A stretch of 64,000 nt of DNA from Macrostomum hystrix. Lineage: Eukaryota; Platyhelminthes; Macrostomidae. Below, piece by piece: positions 1 through 13,179 of the stretch. The translations under genes and the position numbers were made by a program. The stretch covers positions 19,192,001-19,256,000 of the forward strand of contig CATNEN010000038.1 of assembly GCA_950097015.1 (NCBI GenBank), written 5' to 3'. The stretch's first letter is position 1. Every line of letters begins with the position of its first letter. The notes below the pieces were generated by a model. That model saw only the letters and a list, made by a program, of their open reading frames with translations. It ran no database searches and had not been told where the DNA came from.

Positions 1-3000
1 CCGCGCCGGAGCCGCCGGCTACAAGGCGATGGACGACGCTTTCAACGAGCTGCTACCGCCTGACGAGGGCGTCTCACGCTACACCGGCCGGCGCCTATTC
101 AGCGGCCTCTTTGGCGACTGCGCTGACGCCGCCGCAGCCGGCCGAACCGCCAGCTTCGCTTCGGCTCTAAACCTGTCCGAACTGGTTCGGGCCAGCCACC
201 TGGAGAATCAAACCAATTGGCTAGTTAGGGAGGCCATCTCTGCCCTGCAAACAAGATGGCGTCACGTCGCTGACACAGGCTTTACAAAGCCCGACTCGCT
301 TGTCGCCAACGTCAGCGCCCTGGCTGCGGCTGTTGACCGAGCCGGCAGCAGGCCCGGCTTCGACGCTGCAGCTTGCGCGGCCGCCATGGACCGCGGACCG
401 CTCAGCGATAGTCTGAATGCTCGGGAACTTATTGGGGCTGTTAAACAGGTGAGAAATTTGAATATTGATCTGCGTGGACATTTTTTACAGATCTACAGGG
501 CCATTGTTCATACATCTATAGAGAAATTATTATAGACCTGCAAGTAAATAGTTCATAGATCTATTGTTATGTATTTAAAGTAGTTTTTATTGATAGTGTG
601 TGGTCTATGGTTTCATATAAAGATTGATATTTTTACAACTCTACTACAAGTAGTCTAAAGTGTGTAGTATTTAATAAGCGAACATTTCGTGTAGCTCTCT
701 GACGCCCTGTCGGCTGATCCGGCTGCCGACGCCGCCGTCCGGGCTAGCTGGACAGCCTTAACAAGCCGGTTGGCTTCGGCCATCGATGCCGCCGTCGATT
801 CTATCGCCGACAAGCGAGACTCTGCCCGCGGTCTGTCCCGCGCCCTTTCGGCCGTCTATTTGGCCGGCATGAACATCAGCGATCAGCTGAGAGCGGCGTC
901 CACCATTGCCGTGACTGATGTGCGCCTACTAAACTCTAGTCTATCGGTTGCTAGGGCCAATTTAACAGCCGGCCTAGGCGGCGTCATTAGAAACGCAATT
1001 GGCGGTGTTTTAGACTCGGCCGCCGATTGCGCCGTCCTGGGCAGCCGACTGCGCGAAGCTGTTCGGGCGCCATGCGTTCAACTGCTGCAGCCAATGAATG
1101 GCTATTGGGCCGGCCTGGGCCTATTCCTGCTCTGCCTCCTGCCTGCCATTGTGCTAGCCTGCAAACTGGCTAATCTCTATCGCAAGACTAGCAACTATCA
1201 GAAGGATTATCAGGAGCCGTGAGTTATATTTCTTGTCGCACGTTTTTGGTTTTAAACATTATTTATTGCCTTGTTAGGTTACTATGTTTTATTTATCGCA
1301 GTTTCATCTTTTTTGTTTTTTCGCTTCTGTTTTATCCGAAGAAGAGAAAACAATTTTATCTCTTCTTTTTATCCCTTACCCGCCTGGCTGAGGTAATCCG
1401 GTTTTTATCCGGCTTCGTCCGGTTTCATCCGTTTTTAGGGGGTTTTCCGGATAAAGGTTGGATCTAGCAGGTTTTCGTCCGGATTTCATCCGGTTGGCAC
1501 TTACGGACGAAAGTCCGGATGAAACTTCGGATGATGGACCGGGTAAAAACCGGATTACCACAGCCAGGCGGGTATCTACCTGTCTATTAGTTTTCTTTTT
1601 TACCCTCAGGTTCTTTATTACCTATCTACCTTCTCTATTCCCTATCTACCTTCTCTATTCCCTATCTACCTTCTCTGTTCCCTATCTACCTTCTCTGTTC
1701 CCTATCTACCTTCTCTGTTCCCTATCTACCTTCTCTGTTCCCTATCTACCTTCTCTATTCCCTATCTACCTTCTCTATTCCCTATCTACCTTCTCTGTTC
1801 CCTATCTACCTTCTCTGTTCCCTATCTACCTTCTCTATTCCCTATCTACCTTCTCTGTTCCCTATCTACCCTAATCTAATCTATCCACTAATATATCCTC
1901 CACTTCTCTGTTCCCTATCTACCTTCTCTATTCCCTATCTACCTTCTCTATTCCCTATCTACCTTCTCTATTCCCTATCTACCTTTTCTATTCCCTTAAG
2001 TCTCTTTTCTTTATCTAAATTCTTTATTCCCAATCTCCATTTTTTTCCTATTCCTTTCTGTCTCAATCCTCTATCTGCCTGTCTAGTCTATTTTATTGCC
2101 AGTTTAAGATCCTAAAATAAACGCGCGCCCACTAATTTTGGCCAGCGACTACATGGCTTATCAGGGATTTTATCCCAGCGACACTGTTCCATTGGACGGG
2201 TAAGATGGCAGAATGAGTGCATAAGGAAGATAAACAGAATTGTATGTGGATGTTTCTTTTGAAAACTTTATTTGTTGTTCAAAACACTTATATTAATGAA
2301 TTTCATATTTTCCTACCGCCTTTATCTTTGGTTGCTACTGCAAGTACTAGTGCATGCACACTTTGTGTCGTCCCCAAATATTATTCTTTCTGTTTATACC
2401 TATATATTTTCCTAAATGGACAAAATTGTAATGATACTGTATAGACTAAACGTTTGACGCAATTCTTGCATATCCGATTCGAACATATTAAATAATCGTC
2501 TATGGGTGGAACTATAGCGGCAACTAAATCGTATTATCCTCCACTTGAATTCGTTGTCTATGTCCAAGACTCATTCATCAGCCTTTCTAGGCCATAGACT
2601 ACGATTTCAACTTGGGCTTATGAAAATTTATTTTAATGTTGGCCTTTTTAAGCTAGATTAAATTAATTGACCCGTAGTCAAATTTAATTGTTTGCACTTT
2701 CTGGCGAGTTTCTCCTCCTTACCAAAGCACTTTAATCGCTTTTTGGTTGCTTGTAGTTTATCAGCCTCTCGCTCGAGAGAACAGTGGCTTAAGTAGTTTT
2801 ATGTTACATATTATGAAAACTTTTTGTTTAACTAGAAGCTTAGCATGTCGCGGCATGGCATTCGGTGTTTCTGTCAGGTTTCCGTTTTATTTTAAATAAA
2901 TCCGAATGTACGAATGTAATGTCGTATATTATTGCCTGTGTATTCCACCATTTTTCTTCTGCAGCTTAAAAAATCGTAACGTAATTTAAAACGGACGCAC

Positions 3001-4996
3001 TTCTACTATGAGTAGTAAAAAATGAAAAACTCAACGCGCTATGCAATCGTTTTTTTCTCGTTTTTGCAGTCAAGGCAAGCCGAAGAGACGCAAGCCGTCT
3101 GGCTCCAAAGGTATTATTAATAATAGTTTGACTTATGGCTTTGATTATTATGTATCTTTGTTGTGCTGCTAGTTTGTTTGGTCAAATTAACTTTCTCACT
3201 AGTTTCTATCTTAACTGTTTGCATGTTCTTTAACTGATAATTTATTGCTATATCTGTCTGTTTATATATATATATATGATTCAGTTTACCCAGCCGTAAA
3301 ATGGGTACCAGCATTAGCTGGAGTAGAAATATAGCAAGACTAGCCCAGTCCATGGACTGAACAATTATAAAACTGGGTTTAAATAGTTGGGGCGCTGCCA
3401 ATAGCTGTACATCTTGATATGGCCCAGCTGGGTTTTGTTATCATTTCCATTTCCTACTATCTTTATTGATTCTAAATCGTGATTTCTTCTCCGTGTACCT
3501 ACTTGCTTTAACATGCCAACAATCACTCACATTAGTACCTCTGCGCATATTAAATTTGCATGATCGTTCTCTAACATTTCCGTTAATAAAACTCAAATTT
3601 AACACTGTCTGTTGTTAAAATATGTTTTATATAGTTATCCTTCTCAAACCAGTAAACACTGCATGCGACTATGGTAATTTTTTGCTTTTTTGCTAATTGA
3701 TCTTGATATTTATAGCTAAATATTTATTGTTTAAGCATTAGTTACCATTGTAGCTTTTTAATAGCAAACAAAGCTTTGCAAATTGTTGGAACCTGAAGGT
3801 TTTTTGTCTCCTAAAATTACATATTCAGTTAGTTCTGAAGTATAAGCAATGTGAGGATTCGGTTAGTTCTGAAGTATTAGCAATGTGAGGATTCAGTTAG
3901 TTCTGAAGTATTAGCAATGTGAGGATTCGGTTAGTTCTGAAGTATAAGCAATGTGAGGATTCGGTTAGTTCTGAAGTACAAGCAATGTGAGGATTCGGTT
4001 AGTTCTGAAGTATTAGCAATGTCAGGATTCAGTTAGTTCTGAAGTATTAGCAATGTGAGGATTCAGTTAGTTCTGAAGTATTAGCAATGTGAGAATTCAG
4101 TTAGTTCTGAAGTATTAGCAATGTGAGGATTCGGTTAGTTCTGAAGTATTAGCAATGTGAGGATTCGGTTAGTTCTGAACTATTAGCAATGTGAGGATTC
4201 GGTTAGTTCTGAAGTATTAGCAATGTGAGAATTCAGTTAGTTCTGAAGTATAAGCAATGTGAGGATTCGGTTAGTTCTGAAGTATTAGCAATGTGAGGAT
4301 TCGGTTAGTTCTGAACTATTAGCAATGTGAGGATTCGGTTAGTTCTGAACTATTAGCAATGAGAGGATTCAGTTAGTTCTGAAGTATAAGCAATGTGAGG
4401 ATTCGGTTAGTTCTGAACTATTAGCAATGTGAGGATTCGGTTAGTTCTGAAGTATTAGCAATGTGAGGATTCGGTTAGTTCTGAACTATTAGCAATGTGA
4501 GGATTCGGTTAGTTCTGAAGTATTAGCAACGTGAGGATTCGGTTAGTTCTGAACTATTAGCAATGTGAGGATTCGGTTAGTTCTGAACTATTAGCAATGA
4601 GAGGATTCGGTTAGTTCTGAACTATTAGCAATGTGAGGATTCGGTTAGTTCTGAAGTATTATCAATGTGAGGATTCGGTTAGTTCTGAACTAATTCTGAT
4701 AATTCGGCAAAAAAATATTTTTAACGTTATAAGTGATTTTCTTCCATTTCTAGTACATCACATTAATAAGTTATTAAGAAATCAGTTTTCTATGATTAAT
4801 TTTGTTATAATAATTTCGAAATTTCCTAGAAAAATCGCGCGCCAGTCAGCAGCTTAGCGGCGCCGGTGTTAGCGGAGTCAGCGTCGCTGGTGATCGACCC
4901 CAAAGAGACAGCGCCGCTGGTGCCTCGGCTGTCAATCGTCAGTCGCAGCGCTATAGCCAGCTGCCGCCGTACGCGCAAGAGGCGTACGACTATTAG
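1..4996 (+). CDS. Prominin (CD133-like), 3' part
   Basis: This is the C-terminal part of a prominin, a five-pass membrane glycoprotein of plasma-membrane protrusions. Exons read as 1-448, 695-1218, 2146-2199, 3070-3110 and about 4846-4996, with GT-AG borders and matching phases across the first four. The extracellular loop has spaced cysteines (GLFGDC, CAAAMDRG) and N-glycosylation sites. The last transmembrane segment (GLGLFLLCLLPAIVLACKLA, then NLYRK) aligns by eye with the end of vertebrate prominin-1. A tyrosine-, proline- and lysine-rich cytoplasmic tail follows. The 5' part lies outside the window. The last exon is uncertain: strict joining from 3110 gives a frame ending at 5028-5030, while the more protein-like frame (tail ending YAQEAYDY) stops at 4994-4996. 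A small unseen exon or a different splice site would reconcile the two. The 1219-2145 intron begins GTGAGT, overlapping what would otherwise read as a stop codon. Confidence 0.8.
1379..1572. mobile_element. Foldback MITE with long terminal inverted repeats
   Basis: A 194-bp element in the prominin intron begins CCCGCCTGGCTGAGGTAATC and ends with the near-perfect reverse complement (GATTACCACAGCCAGGCGGG). The inverted ends continue for about 34 bp into CCGGTTTTTA(T/C)CCGG. A TA dinucleotide flanks both sides (1377-1378 and 1573-1574), as expected for Tc1/mariner-like insertions. The interior is built of short CCGGAT-type repeats in both orientations and has no coding capacity. Confidence 0.65.
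1621..2000. repeat. Minisatellite, 20-bp unit
   Basis: About 18 units of CCTATCTACCTTCTCTGTTC, with A/G variation at one position and a short unrelated break near 1874-1900. It lies in the prominin intron 1219-2145. Confidence 0.9.
3827..4693. repeat. Minisatellite, 34-bp unit
   Basis: About 25 units containing GGTTAGTTCTGAAGTATTAG followed by CAATGTGAGGATTC, in the last prominin intron (3111-4845). Variants (GAACTATTAG versus GAAGTATTAG) recur in patterns that suggest block duplications. Confidence 0.9.
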
Positions 4997-5096
4997 CTTA
5001 GTGCTGATTGAATCTGACGGTTTATTATAACGGGCTCAAAAATTTGAGGTAGTAGTATCCGAGGTAAATGTTGCGTTTTTTATCAATTTTTACTAA

Positions 5097-5102
5097 AATA
5101 AA
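5097..5102 (+). terminator. Probable poly(A) signal of the prominin gene
   Basis: AATAAA lies about 100 bp after the candidate prominin stop codons, followed by a T-rich/GT-rich stretch (gtgtgttgttttttt). Position and context fit a cleavage signal. Confidence 0.5.
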
Positions 5103-7469
5103 GTCAGCAATGAAGAATGTGTGTTGTTTTTTTCATTAGCACTGTGGGGACGATTCCGCTAAACCCTGAACACACCGCTAAGCCCACTATCTTTAATATT
5201 ATTTAATATTATTTAATAATATTATTTAAATGTTCTATATTGAAATGCAAAATATTTTTGTAACTTATTGTTAATTATTTTGTTCTATAATAATTTGAAT
5301 TTATTATATGCATGCAATATATGGTATCCTTTGCCAACTCTGAAACAGCAGCAGATATGTTTTTTATTTCCTCTGAATACTGCTTACGGATAAGTATCAT
5401 CTTCGAAAACAATATACTTTTAATTGCTAGTATTATATTTATATACGCTAGAAATGCTTCTCACAGTCACAATTATTTGCTCTAGAAACCGCTACTAGCT
5501 GTGTTCGTTTCCCAAAAAATTCCCATTTAAACACGATCCTTATTTTGATTTAGGAGTTTATTATCCTACTCTTATCCTACTTAAGAGGTATACGCTGTTA
5601 TTAATTATTTTCCCTTTAAGCTACTTAACAGTGTAACAACAAATTTTGCTAGCTTTTTGAAACAAAAGTATTTTTTACTGATTTTTACATTAATCCTAGC
5701 ACTCAAAAATGTTAGTAAAGCGAAATTTCGTGTCGTTTTCATTTGTTTTTATTTTCTATAATCATAATTCTATTGTTTTAAATTTGATTGACTGAACAAT
5801 CTAGCATTGATGTATATAGTAAAAATATTTTTTTGAGAGTAGTACATTCAGAGTACGATAATTAAATATATGAAGTAATGTATACATTATACGTTTTTGT
5901 TCAATTAATCAGTTAAATATTTAAATAGATATGTCATCTGTTTGTATTTTCTTTGAAAGGAAAGGTAAAACTGTATTTTTCACACCTTTGTTTGTTTTTT
6001 CATATTTCTCCTATGTTAATAGTTCTCTTGTGCTTTGATTTAGTTGCAATATGTGATCGTCCATTTCTTCCGAATTGAGTTTCGCAGAAAGATTTTTGTA
6101 ACTTGTGGCATACTGTCAAGAAGTAGCCTGTAAAATTTTGTTATGAGTAATATTTATGGTTGCGATACAATTATAATACTTCTTTGCTGATGCAGCAAAA
6201 ATTTTATGTGCACTCAAATTGCTTCAAACAGTTTTCTTTCGCTTGTTATTTAAAGTTTTATATTTTTCATCAACATTTTCCCTTGCTGTATTTTTTGTGT
6301 TTTTTAAGGCGTGAAAATGTTATTGTGCTTATTAAAGCTAGTCAATAATTAGCGACTTTATCGCTGTAAGTAAAACAAATTTATTTTTTTGTTTCACTGC
6401 CACAGGAAAAGGTTCAAAAACTTTAATATGCAAGCACGCAAATCGATGTTGTGAGTAATATCAGCTATAAAAAGCTATTCAGCTAACGAAGCATACGAGC
6501 TAGATTTTCATTAAGCAAAAAATACTCGCACATTTAACTACTATCTTTTCGCACAAACAATACGAACAAAATTTTAAGTACAATAACTGCGCTACCAAAA
6601 TAGTATATTTCTTTTTTTCCTGGCTATCTAAGAAAATGTTAATCATCGGCAGAAATATTTTCACTTTCTTTATTTTTTGCCGGAATACTTATTTCTGGTT
6701 TTTTGCCCCTCCTGTTTTAGTACCGGACAAAAATAAATGAATGATTGGATATCATAGGATGGGATATATAGAATATATATATACACTATACGTTGTATAT
6801 ATCTGCTGTTATCTGTACAGGATCTACTGAAATGTTTGATTCGATTTCTGCTAAACATCCTAAACTGGAAATCAGATTCGCAGTGTTACTCACAGCATAT
6901 ATTATTTAAAACGTACCCTAGCTGTCTTGTTACACACCGTCAGACAAAAACAAAGTCGCCCTTTAAATATTGTAAAAATATGATTAACGTAACTTAGTCA
7001 TAAAAGTAGTAGTTTCATTTCAAACTTCTAGCCCTTTTCATTTCATAATGTTAAAAATACTGAAGGTTGGAACAAAAAACCTTTAAATAATTATATGCAG
7101 AGATTTGAACAGCAACTCAAAAAACTTGACTTAAAAACTAAACTAAAAGCATATACCACTTTCATTGCCATTGATTTCACGAGAACTTGTCTAATCCGAA
7201 GTTATTAGTTGCAATTAAAGAAAACATGCCTTAATCGACAGGTTTTCATTTTTTTAACTAAAATATCTGTAAAAAGTTAGCTAACCTGTAAAATACTTTG
7301 CCTTATTACAATTTTGTTATAAACCGGTACTATAGTACGACTTGATCAATTTTATAAAGGCGCGCGTGTCTTCTACAAACTAAAGTCACTTTTCTTGGAG
7401 TTGCAATCATCAAGTTAATGATTACCTATGACTTGCGAAAACAAATAACAAGGAGTATATCGTGAAAAA
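5103..7469. other. AT-rich intergenic spacer
   Basis: Between the prominin poly(A) signal and the caprin start codon. It is strongly AT-rich, with only short chance ORFs (for example 6160-6348 +). I see no gene, array or clear mobile element. Confidence 0.6.
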
Positions 7470-10400
7470 ATGCCGTCTCTTTCAAGCAAACAGGATCCAG
7501 TAAAATTCTGTGCTGAATCCGTTGATGGGATGAAAAATTTGCAAATCTATGTAGAAAAAAAGATTCGCAATCTTGAGAAGAGAAAGGTGAGCAGCACACT
7601 CTTTATAGTCAACATACAGCCATGGTGTTTTATTTATATTTTGTTCGATTTAATATATAAATAATATTTTATAGTATAGCCAGTGAAAATCTTTATTGGG
7701 CTTGTGTTTGTATTAGCTTTTAGTACTTGTGAGTTAATATACTAGGCCTAATAGCTACTAGCTTGCTAGCTAGTTCCAGCTAGACCTCTGGCAAGCTTCT
7801 TGCTAACAGCTTATTTAGCTACTAGTTACAGAGTAATGCCAGCTATATTAGCCTATTAAATTTCAACTCACCATACCTGACCAAGCCACGAAGCCAGTAA
7901 CCTAGGGCCTAGCCTAGCCTAGGTGACTAGCCTATGCTTGAACAGTTCTAGCTAGTGTAGCAGCTAGACACTAGCTAAAACTACTGGCTTAGTCCTACTT
8001 CTAGTATAGGTTCTATTTGATTAGTTTATAACCTGCGAGTCAGCTAACTATTTTATCTACTTTTTATATTTGTTTAAGTCTTCATTTGTGTGCAACATTT
8101 TTGCTCATTTTTTCAACACATTGACCATTGTTAACCTTTTAATGGGTATTGCCTGTAAATAGCAGTACATTTACTATAGTTACTGTTTTAAAGAAAATAT
8201 TATATTGTGTGTTAATTTTTATATATCCTATTGCTTTACTATTTCTTAAAGGCAACTTAAACCAGAAACCATGATTTATAACAGTAGGATTTGTTATAAT
8301 GAAATTAATTCTTAATTCATTCCTAACTTAACTTTACTTTAGAACAGGTAAGAGGAATAAAAGTTGTATTGTATGAGGTATATATAGGGTAAATTATACA
8401 CAGTAGTCCTAGAAATGTAAAACTCTAAGGTTTGACTAGAATTAGTTAAACTATTAATATTTTGTTTAGGATAACCAGTTAGCCCTAGGCCAGTTATAAA
8501 CACTTTCATATATTTTTATATGTAAACATATTTTATTGAAACTACAGTATTAATTTTGTAGTCAATTTTCATCAAAAATGTACTTTAAAGTAGCTAAAAT
8601 TTGTTTTATCAATGTAAAAAATGCAACATACCTGTGACCATATACCTACACATAAATATAAGAGGGTGTTTTAAAATGAACATTAGAAAATGTGTTTCTG
8701 CTCAGAAGCTAAGATAAACATTACCAGTTTTTTTCAACATAACATGCTATGTTGAGTAATAGTTTTATTATAGTAATCCATCTTAAAGATTAGCTAGGTA
8801 TTGACTAAACAAATAGCATGCTTGTTTTAAAAGTTTTAATTTGTGATAGAAAGCATGTTAAATAATGTGAGATAAATGAGCTATAGACACTTAAGTTGGT
8901 TCTACTAAAAAGTGACTGTTTACCTAGTGCAAAAGTTTGTCTAATTTTTAGATGAAACATTAGATGATCCAAGGGTATATATATTTATTTGCAATTTTCA
9001 TTCTTTTTTTCATCAAAAATTATACAATATTTGTATCCACATTCCTCTAACTGCACAACAGAAACGCCTTGATGAGTATCAGAAGCTTAAGCAGAGTGGC
9101 GAGCGCTTGGAGCCTCAGCAAGAGGAAGCCCTGGCCAGCATGGGCATCGTTGTTGGCAGCTTGGACTTTGCTCGGGACATGCTAAGCCAGATTGGTAGTA
9201 GCCTGAGTGAGCAGGAAAAAGCCGCCAAGAAGGCTGAAAAACGGCAGAGAATCGAAAAAGAGCGACGCGATGTAGACCTGGTCCGCAGCCTGCTTTCTAT
9301 TCAGTGTCTGTTAGATGAGATGGGCAGCGAGGAGACCAAGGCGCTATTCTCTGGCGAGGCGCCACTGGCTGGGATGGCTCTCAGCCAGAATGAGGTTAAA
9401 CTGCTTAACTGTATAATGAAATAAAAGCTAGGATCTTTTTGACAATTTTGAGACTATATTACTGTTCCAGGCTTGTGTTAGAGCTATGAATTTTGTTTCT
9501 GTTTTGTCTCTAGTTTAAGTCTCTCGACTCGCTCTACCAAATCATCACGCCGAGCCGAAGCCACGAGGACATCGGCGAGGCGGCTACCGCAACGCCCTGG
9601 TCGGCTCAGCTGCAGGCCTGCGCAGAGAACTGCGCCAGCCTGTTAGAGGCCAAGGAGCGGCCACTTGGCCAGGGTACTACCGTCAGCTATCGCGAGGTGC
9701 GGGACCTGCTAGACAAGTGAGAAAAAATAGATATCTCCTGCGTTTTTCCATCGCTGCAACAACATACGCGCCCGTAGCATAGCATTTCTTTATTGATCGA
9801 CGGGAAAGTTACACTGGAACTAGAAGCAACCGTTCAATTCCATCACACTAGAACCAGCGTTTACTATAAGACTACGAGTATAACCAACTGTCACTTCCAT
9901 TAGACTGGAACCAACTGTCACTTCCATTAGACTGGAACCAACTGTCACTTCCATTAGACTGGAACCAACTTTCGGTTCCATCGCATTGGACTAGAACCAA
10001 CTGCCAGTTTCAGGATAGTTTTTCAATTTTCAATTCTTCCCGTGAGGCTGTAGGAAACTTCTAATTCCATAAGGCGATAATCACTTCCATGAGACTAGAA
10101 CAAACTTATCTTATGCATAAAAAGGAATGAAACTTACCACTACCGTTCTATTCAAATAAGCTGTGAGCCTGTAACTGTAAATCCGCACCACTACAGGCTG
10201 GCAGCTTTGCCTTATTTTGCCTCCAATACGGTGCCAAAGCTCGGCAGTCAGGAAGCTGGCAACGACGCTGCAATTCTACAGCCGGAGGAGGATCAGGCAG
10301 CCGCCGTCGCTGAGCCATACTCCGTTGACTCCGCCGCTCCTCCTTCGCCGCCGCCTTCGCCAATGGAACGCGAGGCCCAGCCGACTGCGGTCACGCTGCC

Positions 10401-11543
10401 GCCACCTGCTGCCGGCAATGGCCTGCCTGACAGCAATCACCTTTCCCAGATCAACCACGCACACGAGCTGCAACAGATGGTCAACCTCATGCAGCATCAG
10501 CACCTGCTGCCCGAACCTGCTTCAGTCGCCTATTCTCATGGGCCCACCATAGCCGCTCCGGCTGCTGTTGAAACATCGGCTGGCGAATCTCTAAACACTT
10601 TGCGCCAGAAGGTCAAAGGTCAGTTCGATTTTATTCAGGATTCGGAATTGGCGCCTCCGGCTTCGGCCGCGGCTATGGCATCGTCCGGTGTCGTTATCGG
10701 CGCCGGCGAAAGCTCAGCTGGTCAGCCGACCGACTGGGCGGACGACTTGCCAGATACTGAACAGGTGGGAAAAACTTTGTTATTAATCGATTTATTCTTG
10801 AAATGCAAATTTATGTGTCAAATTTAGTATAGAAAAACGTTTTTTGCTGCCGCTAAATTTTACAGCCTGGCAAATCGTGGGCCGACTCTTCCTGGAGTGG
10901 CTCCATGCAGCAGCCGGCCATGCAGAGTGCACCCGGCTCTGAGGACGTGTTTGCTTCGGCCACCCAATCAGAATTTTTGCGATCCGCCAGCGAGCAGCAG
11001 CAGCAGCAGCACCAACAACAGCAGCAGATCATGATGCAGCAGCACCAGCAAAATTCTTATCATCAGCAGCAGCAGTTTGTTCCAGATCAGCAGCAACAGT
11101 CTGGCGGCTTCGAGAATGGCCCCGCTGGTGGCTACGGTGGCGGTGGCAGAGGACGCAGTCGTGGTGGCGCTAATGAATATCGCGGTGGACGCGGCGGCTA
11201 TCGCGATGGTGGCGGCGGCGGATTTCGCGATGGCGGTAGCGGTGGCGGCAATTTTCGCGAAGGCGGCGGCGGCGGCTACCGAGATAACGGAGGCGGCAAC
11301 TACCGCGGCGGCAATCGCGGAGGTTTCCGAAATCCAAATGACTATCGCAGCAGCGGTGGCGCTGACTTCCGCAGCGGTGGTGGCGGAGGCGGTCGCAGTG
11401 GAGGCGGCGGCAGTTTCGGCGGCCCTCGCGGTGGAGGTCGCGGCGGTGGCGGTGGTGGCGGCTTCAACCGTTCGCAACAACCTCAGCAGCGCGGAGGCGC
11501 CGGTGCCAGCTACAACCGAGGCGGTGGCGGACCGCCGCAGTAA
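7470..11543 (+). CDS. Caprin family RNA-binding protein
   Basis: Caprins are cytoplasmic RNA-granule proteins that bind mRNA and, in vertebrates, G3BP and FMRP. Five exons join in phase: 7470-7586, 9062-9394, 9514-9716, 10197-10764 and 10866-11543, giving 632 residues. Exons 1-3 carry the caprin homology region: VEKKIRNLEKRK, then LDEYQKLKQSGERL, SLDFARDML, and a C-terminal stretch aligning with vertebrate LSEEELSLLDEFYKLV. Exon 4 contains GQFDFIQDS (about residue 358), matching the conserved caprin NFIQDS motif. Exon 5 has a polyglutamine tract, then about 140 residues of Gly/Arg-rich RGG-type repeats ending at TAA 11541-11543. The start ATG is the first in frame. The exon 2 donor is GAG|GTTAAA, chosen because it gives a gap-free family alignment. 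No C1q-like domain follows, so it is not of caprin-2 shape. Confidence 0.9.
9886..9985. repeat. Short tandem repeat, 27-bp unit
   Basis: Three to four units around AACCAACTGTCACTTCCATT in caprin intron 3, with degenerate relatives (ggaacc, ttccat) on both sides. Confidence 0.8.
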
Positions 11544-12963
11544 AGAGGCTGCTTCTCTGCCGGGCTTAAAAAATTTCCTGTCTATGGGTTTTTTACTTCT
11601 ACACTTTGAATGTCATCATCGTCAAAGTGCGGTTTAGGATAGCTTGATTAATGAGCAGTTAGTACAATCGAGGTATGTGTCAGTCCGTTAAAGTTATTTT
11701 TTGTTTGTTTATGTAGCCATTTTATTTTAACAGTTTTTTCTACTGCGTGCGGGATTTGTAGCACTGACAGCTTGTTTTGTTTGCTTATTGACGAGACTAA
11801 CAAGTGGGTCAAATGGTTTTTAGTAATAATTCTGCTGAGGTTAATTAAAATGCGCGCAAAGTGATTATATTAAAATTATATTATTGGCCTGTCTCTCTGT
11901 TTTTTCTTAACCATTTTGTGCATCTTGTCTAAGTTCAAATCAGCAGCGCATAGACGCAGCTACATTTACACACAGGCTTCACTGGTTTAAAATTGGAGTG
12001 GCTAAAGCTGGACTGGTGTATTCGAGTTCTGTGCCTTTTGTGTTATCTAATCTAAAGGAAGAACTTTAAAAAAATATTTATTGGGCTTTTTAAAATTGAT
12101 GTTTATAGCGTTTTCCCATCCGTACATATTCAGGCACTTGGTTGCTTTTTTTCCTTTACCCAAGCTATTTGTTACTCCATCCAAGTTAGGGATCAATATT
12201 GGCATCTCTATATAAATGTTCTTTCCATTTCTCCGGCTCACTTTCTCACCTGGTCCAGCAACAGTGGCGAAATGAAATACCGACTGCATTTGTTTATATT
12301 TAACGACGAATTTGCTCGCATTAGCACCATACCACGAGCACTACTAGTAGTAGAAACTTTGTAAAAAACGATTGAAAAAAATAAAATAAAACACAAATTC
12401 GTTATCGTACTACTAGCAGTAGGTGAGCAAAAGTATCGGTGTCGATTTTCGTTCGCCGCGCCCTCCTATTCGATTCGATCTTTTCATCCGCTATCAGCTA
12501 ATTATCTTCAATTACCTTCAATCCGCCCTGCTATTTTCTAACCCTAGACCCAGTGCTTAAATCCTTTTTTATCTTTGTTTTCTACCGCACCTCCTGACTG
12601 CATAAGTGCATGCTTGGCAACTAAATAGCTTCGCGCGTTGCGTGTGCGCTTTACATCTTAAAATAATGTGCGTGTCGCTGTAGTGTTTCAATGAAAAAAT
12701 GTCTCGAGATTTTTTCCACACCTTGTACAAGACATCTGTAGCAACAATGCACCGCTGTTCCTCGGCCAGTGACGAGAGCTGTTCTTTAATTTCAAAGTCT
12801 TTACTGTGCGATAGAATAAAAATATTCAGCGAAAGATGACGGCAAACCAGATTGTAAGTCTAGTTAGGGTTTAAGCATAGAGACAGTCTCATAAAATTAT
12901 AGATATGCATTTGCTTTTGCTTGCTTATTTCTTAAATTGATCGACTTTGAGATTCAGATTTTT
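11544..12963. other. Spacer downstream of caprin
   Basis: Contains the caprin 3' UTR of unknown length; AATAAA-like sequences occur near 12378-12390. An 80-codon minus ORF at 12047-12289 shows no recognisable features. Nothing else can be supported here. Confidence 0.4.
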
Positions 12964-13179
12964 CTAAGAAACATCGGTTGTTCTTGCGGTCTGAGCTTTC
13001 GGCATCGGCGCCACAGAAACAGCCGTTCTAGATCTTCGGCGTTGCTGCAGCTGCTGCTGTTGCCGCTGTCTTCTCTTGCAGGCGCCCCAAGCCAAAGCCG
13101 CGCCAGATAGCAGTCCAATGAAGCCAAGCACTGAGAGTGCAATCACGAGTGCCAGATTTTCTGTCGATATTGTGGTCAT
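12964..13179 (-). CDS. Putative small single-pass membrane protein
   Basis: An uninterrupted 71-codon ORF from ATG at 13179 to a stop at 12964. The order is a short polar N-terminus, one clear hydrophobic segment (ALVIALSVLGFIGLLSGAAL), CKRRQRQ, a Gln/Arg-rich stretch and a Ser/Thr/Ala-rich tail. The basic side after the membrane segment predicts a cytoplasmic C-terminus. I do not recognise a family. It may be a small gene or the last exon of a longer minus-strand gene: CAG/AG acceptor-like sites lie just upstream (AACCAGGG|ATG). GC content is higher than the surroundings, which favours real coding sequence. Confidence 0.4.
   Translation of the reverse strand: MTTISTENLALVIALSVLGFIGLLSGAALAWGACKRRQRQQQQLQQRRRSRTAVSVAPMPKAQTARTTDVS

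Noticed and set aside
3827-4693. Possible CRISPR array
   Set aside because: Units are contiguous copies without unique spacers, and the DNA is eukaryotic intron sequence.
10968-11480. 170-codon minus and 186-codon + ORFs over caprin exon 5
   Set aside because: These are Ala/Thr-rich shadows of the GGN-rich RGG-coding exon in other frames.
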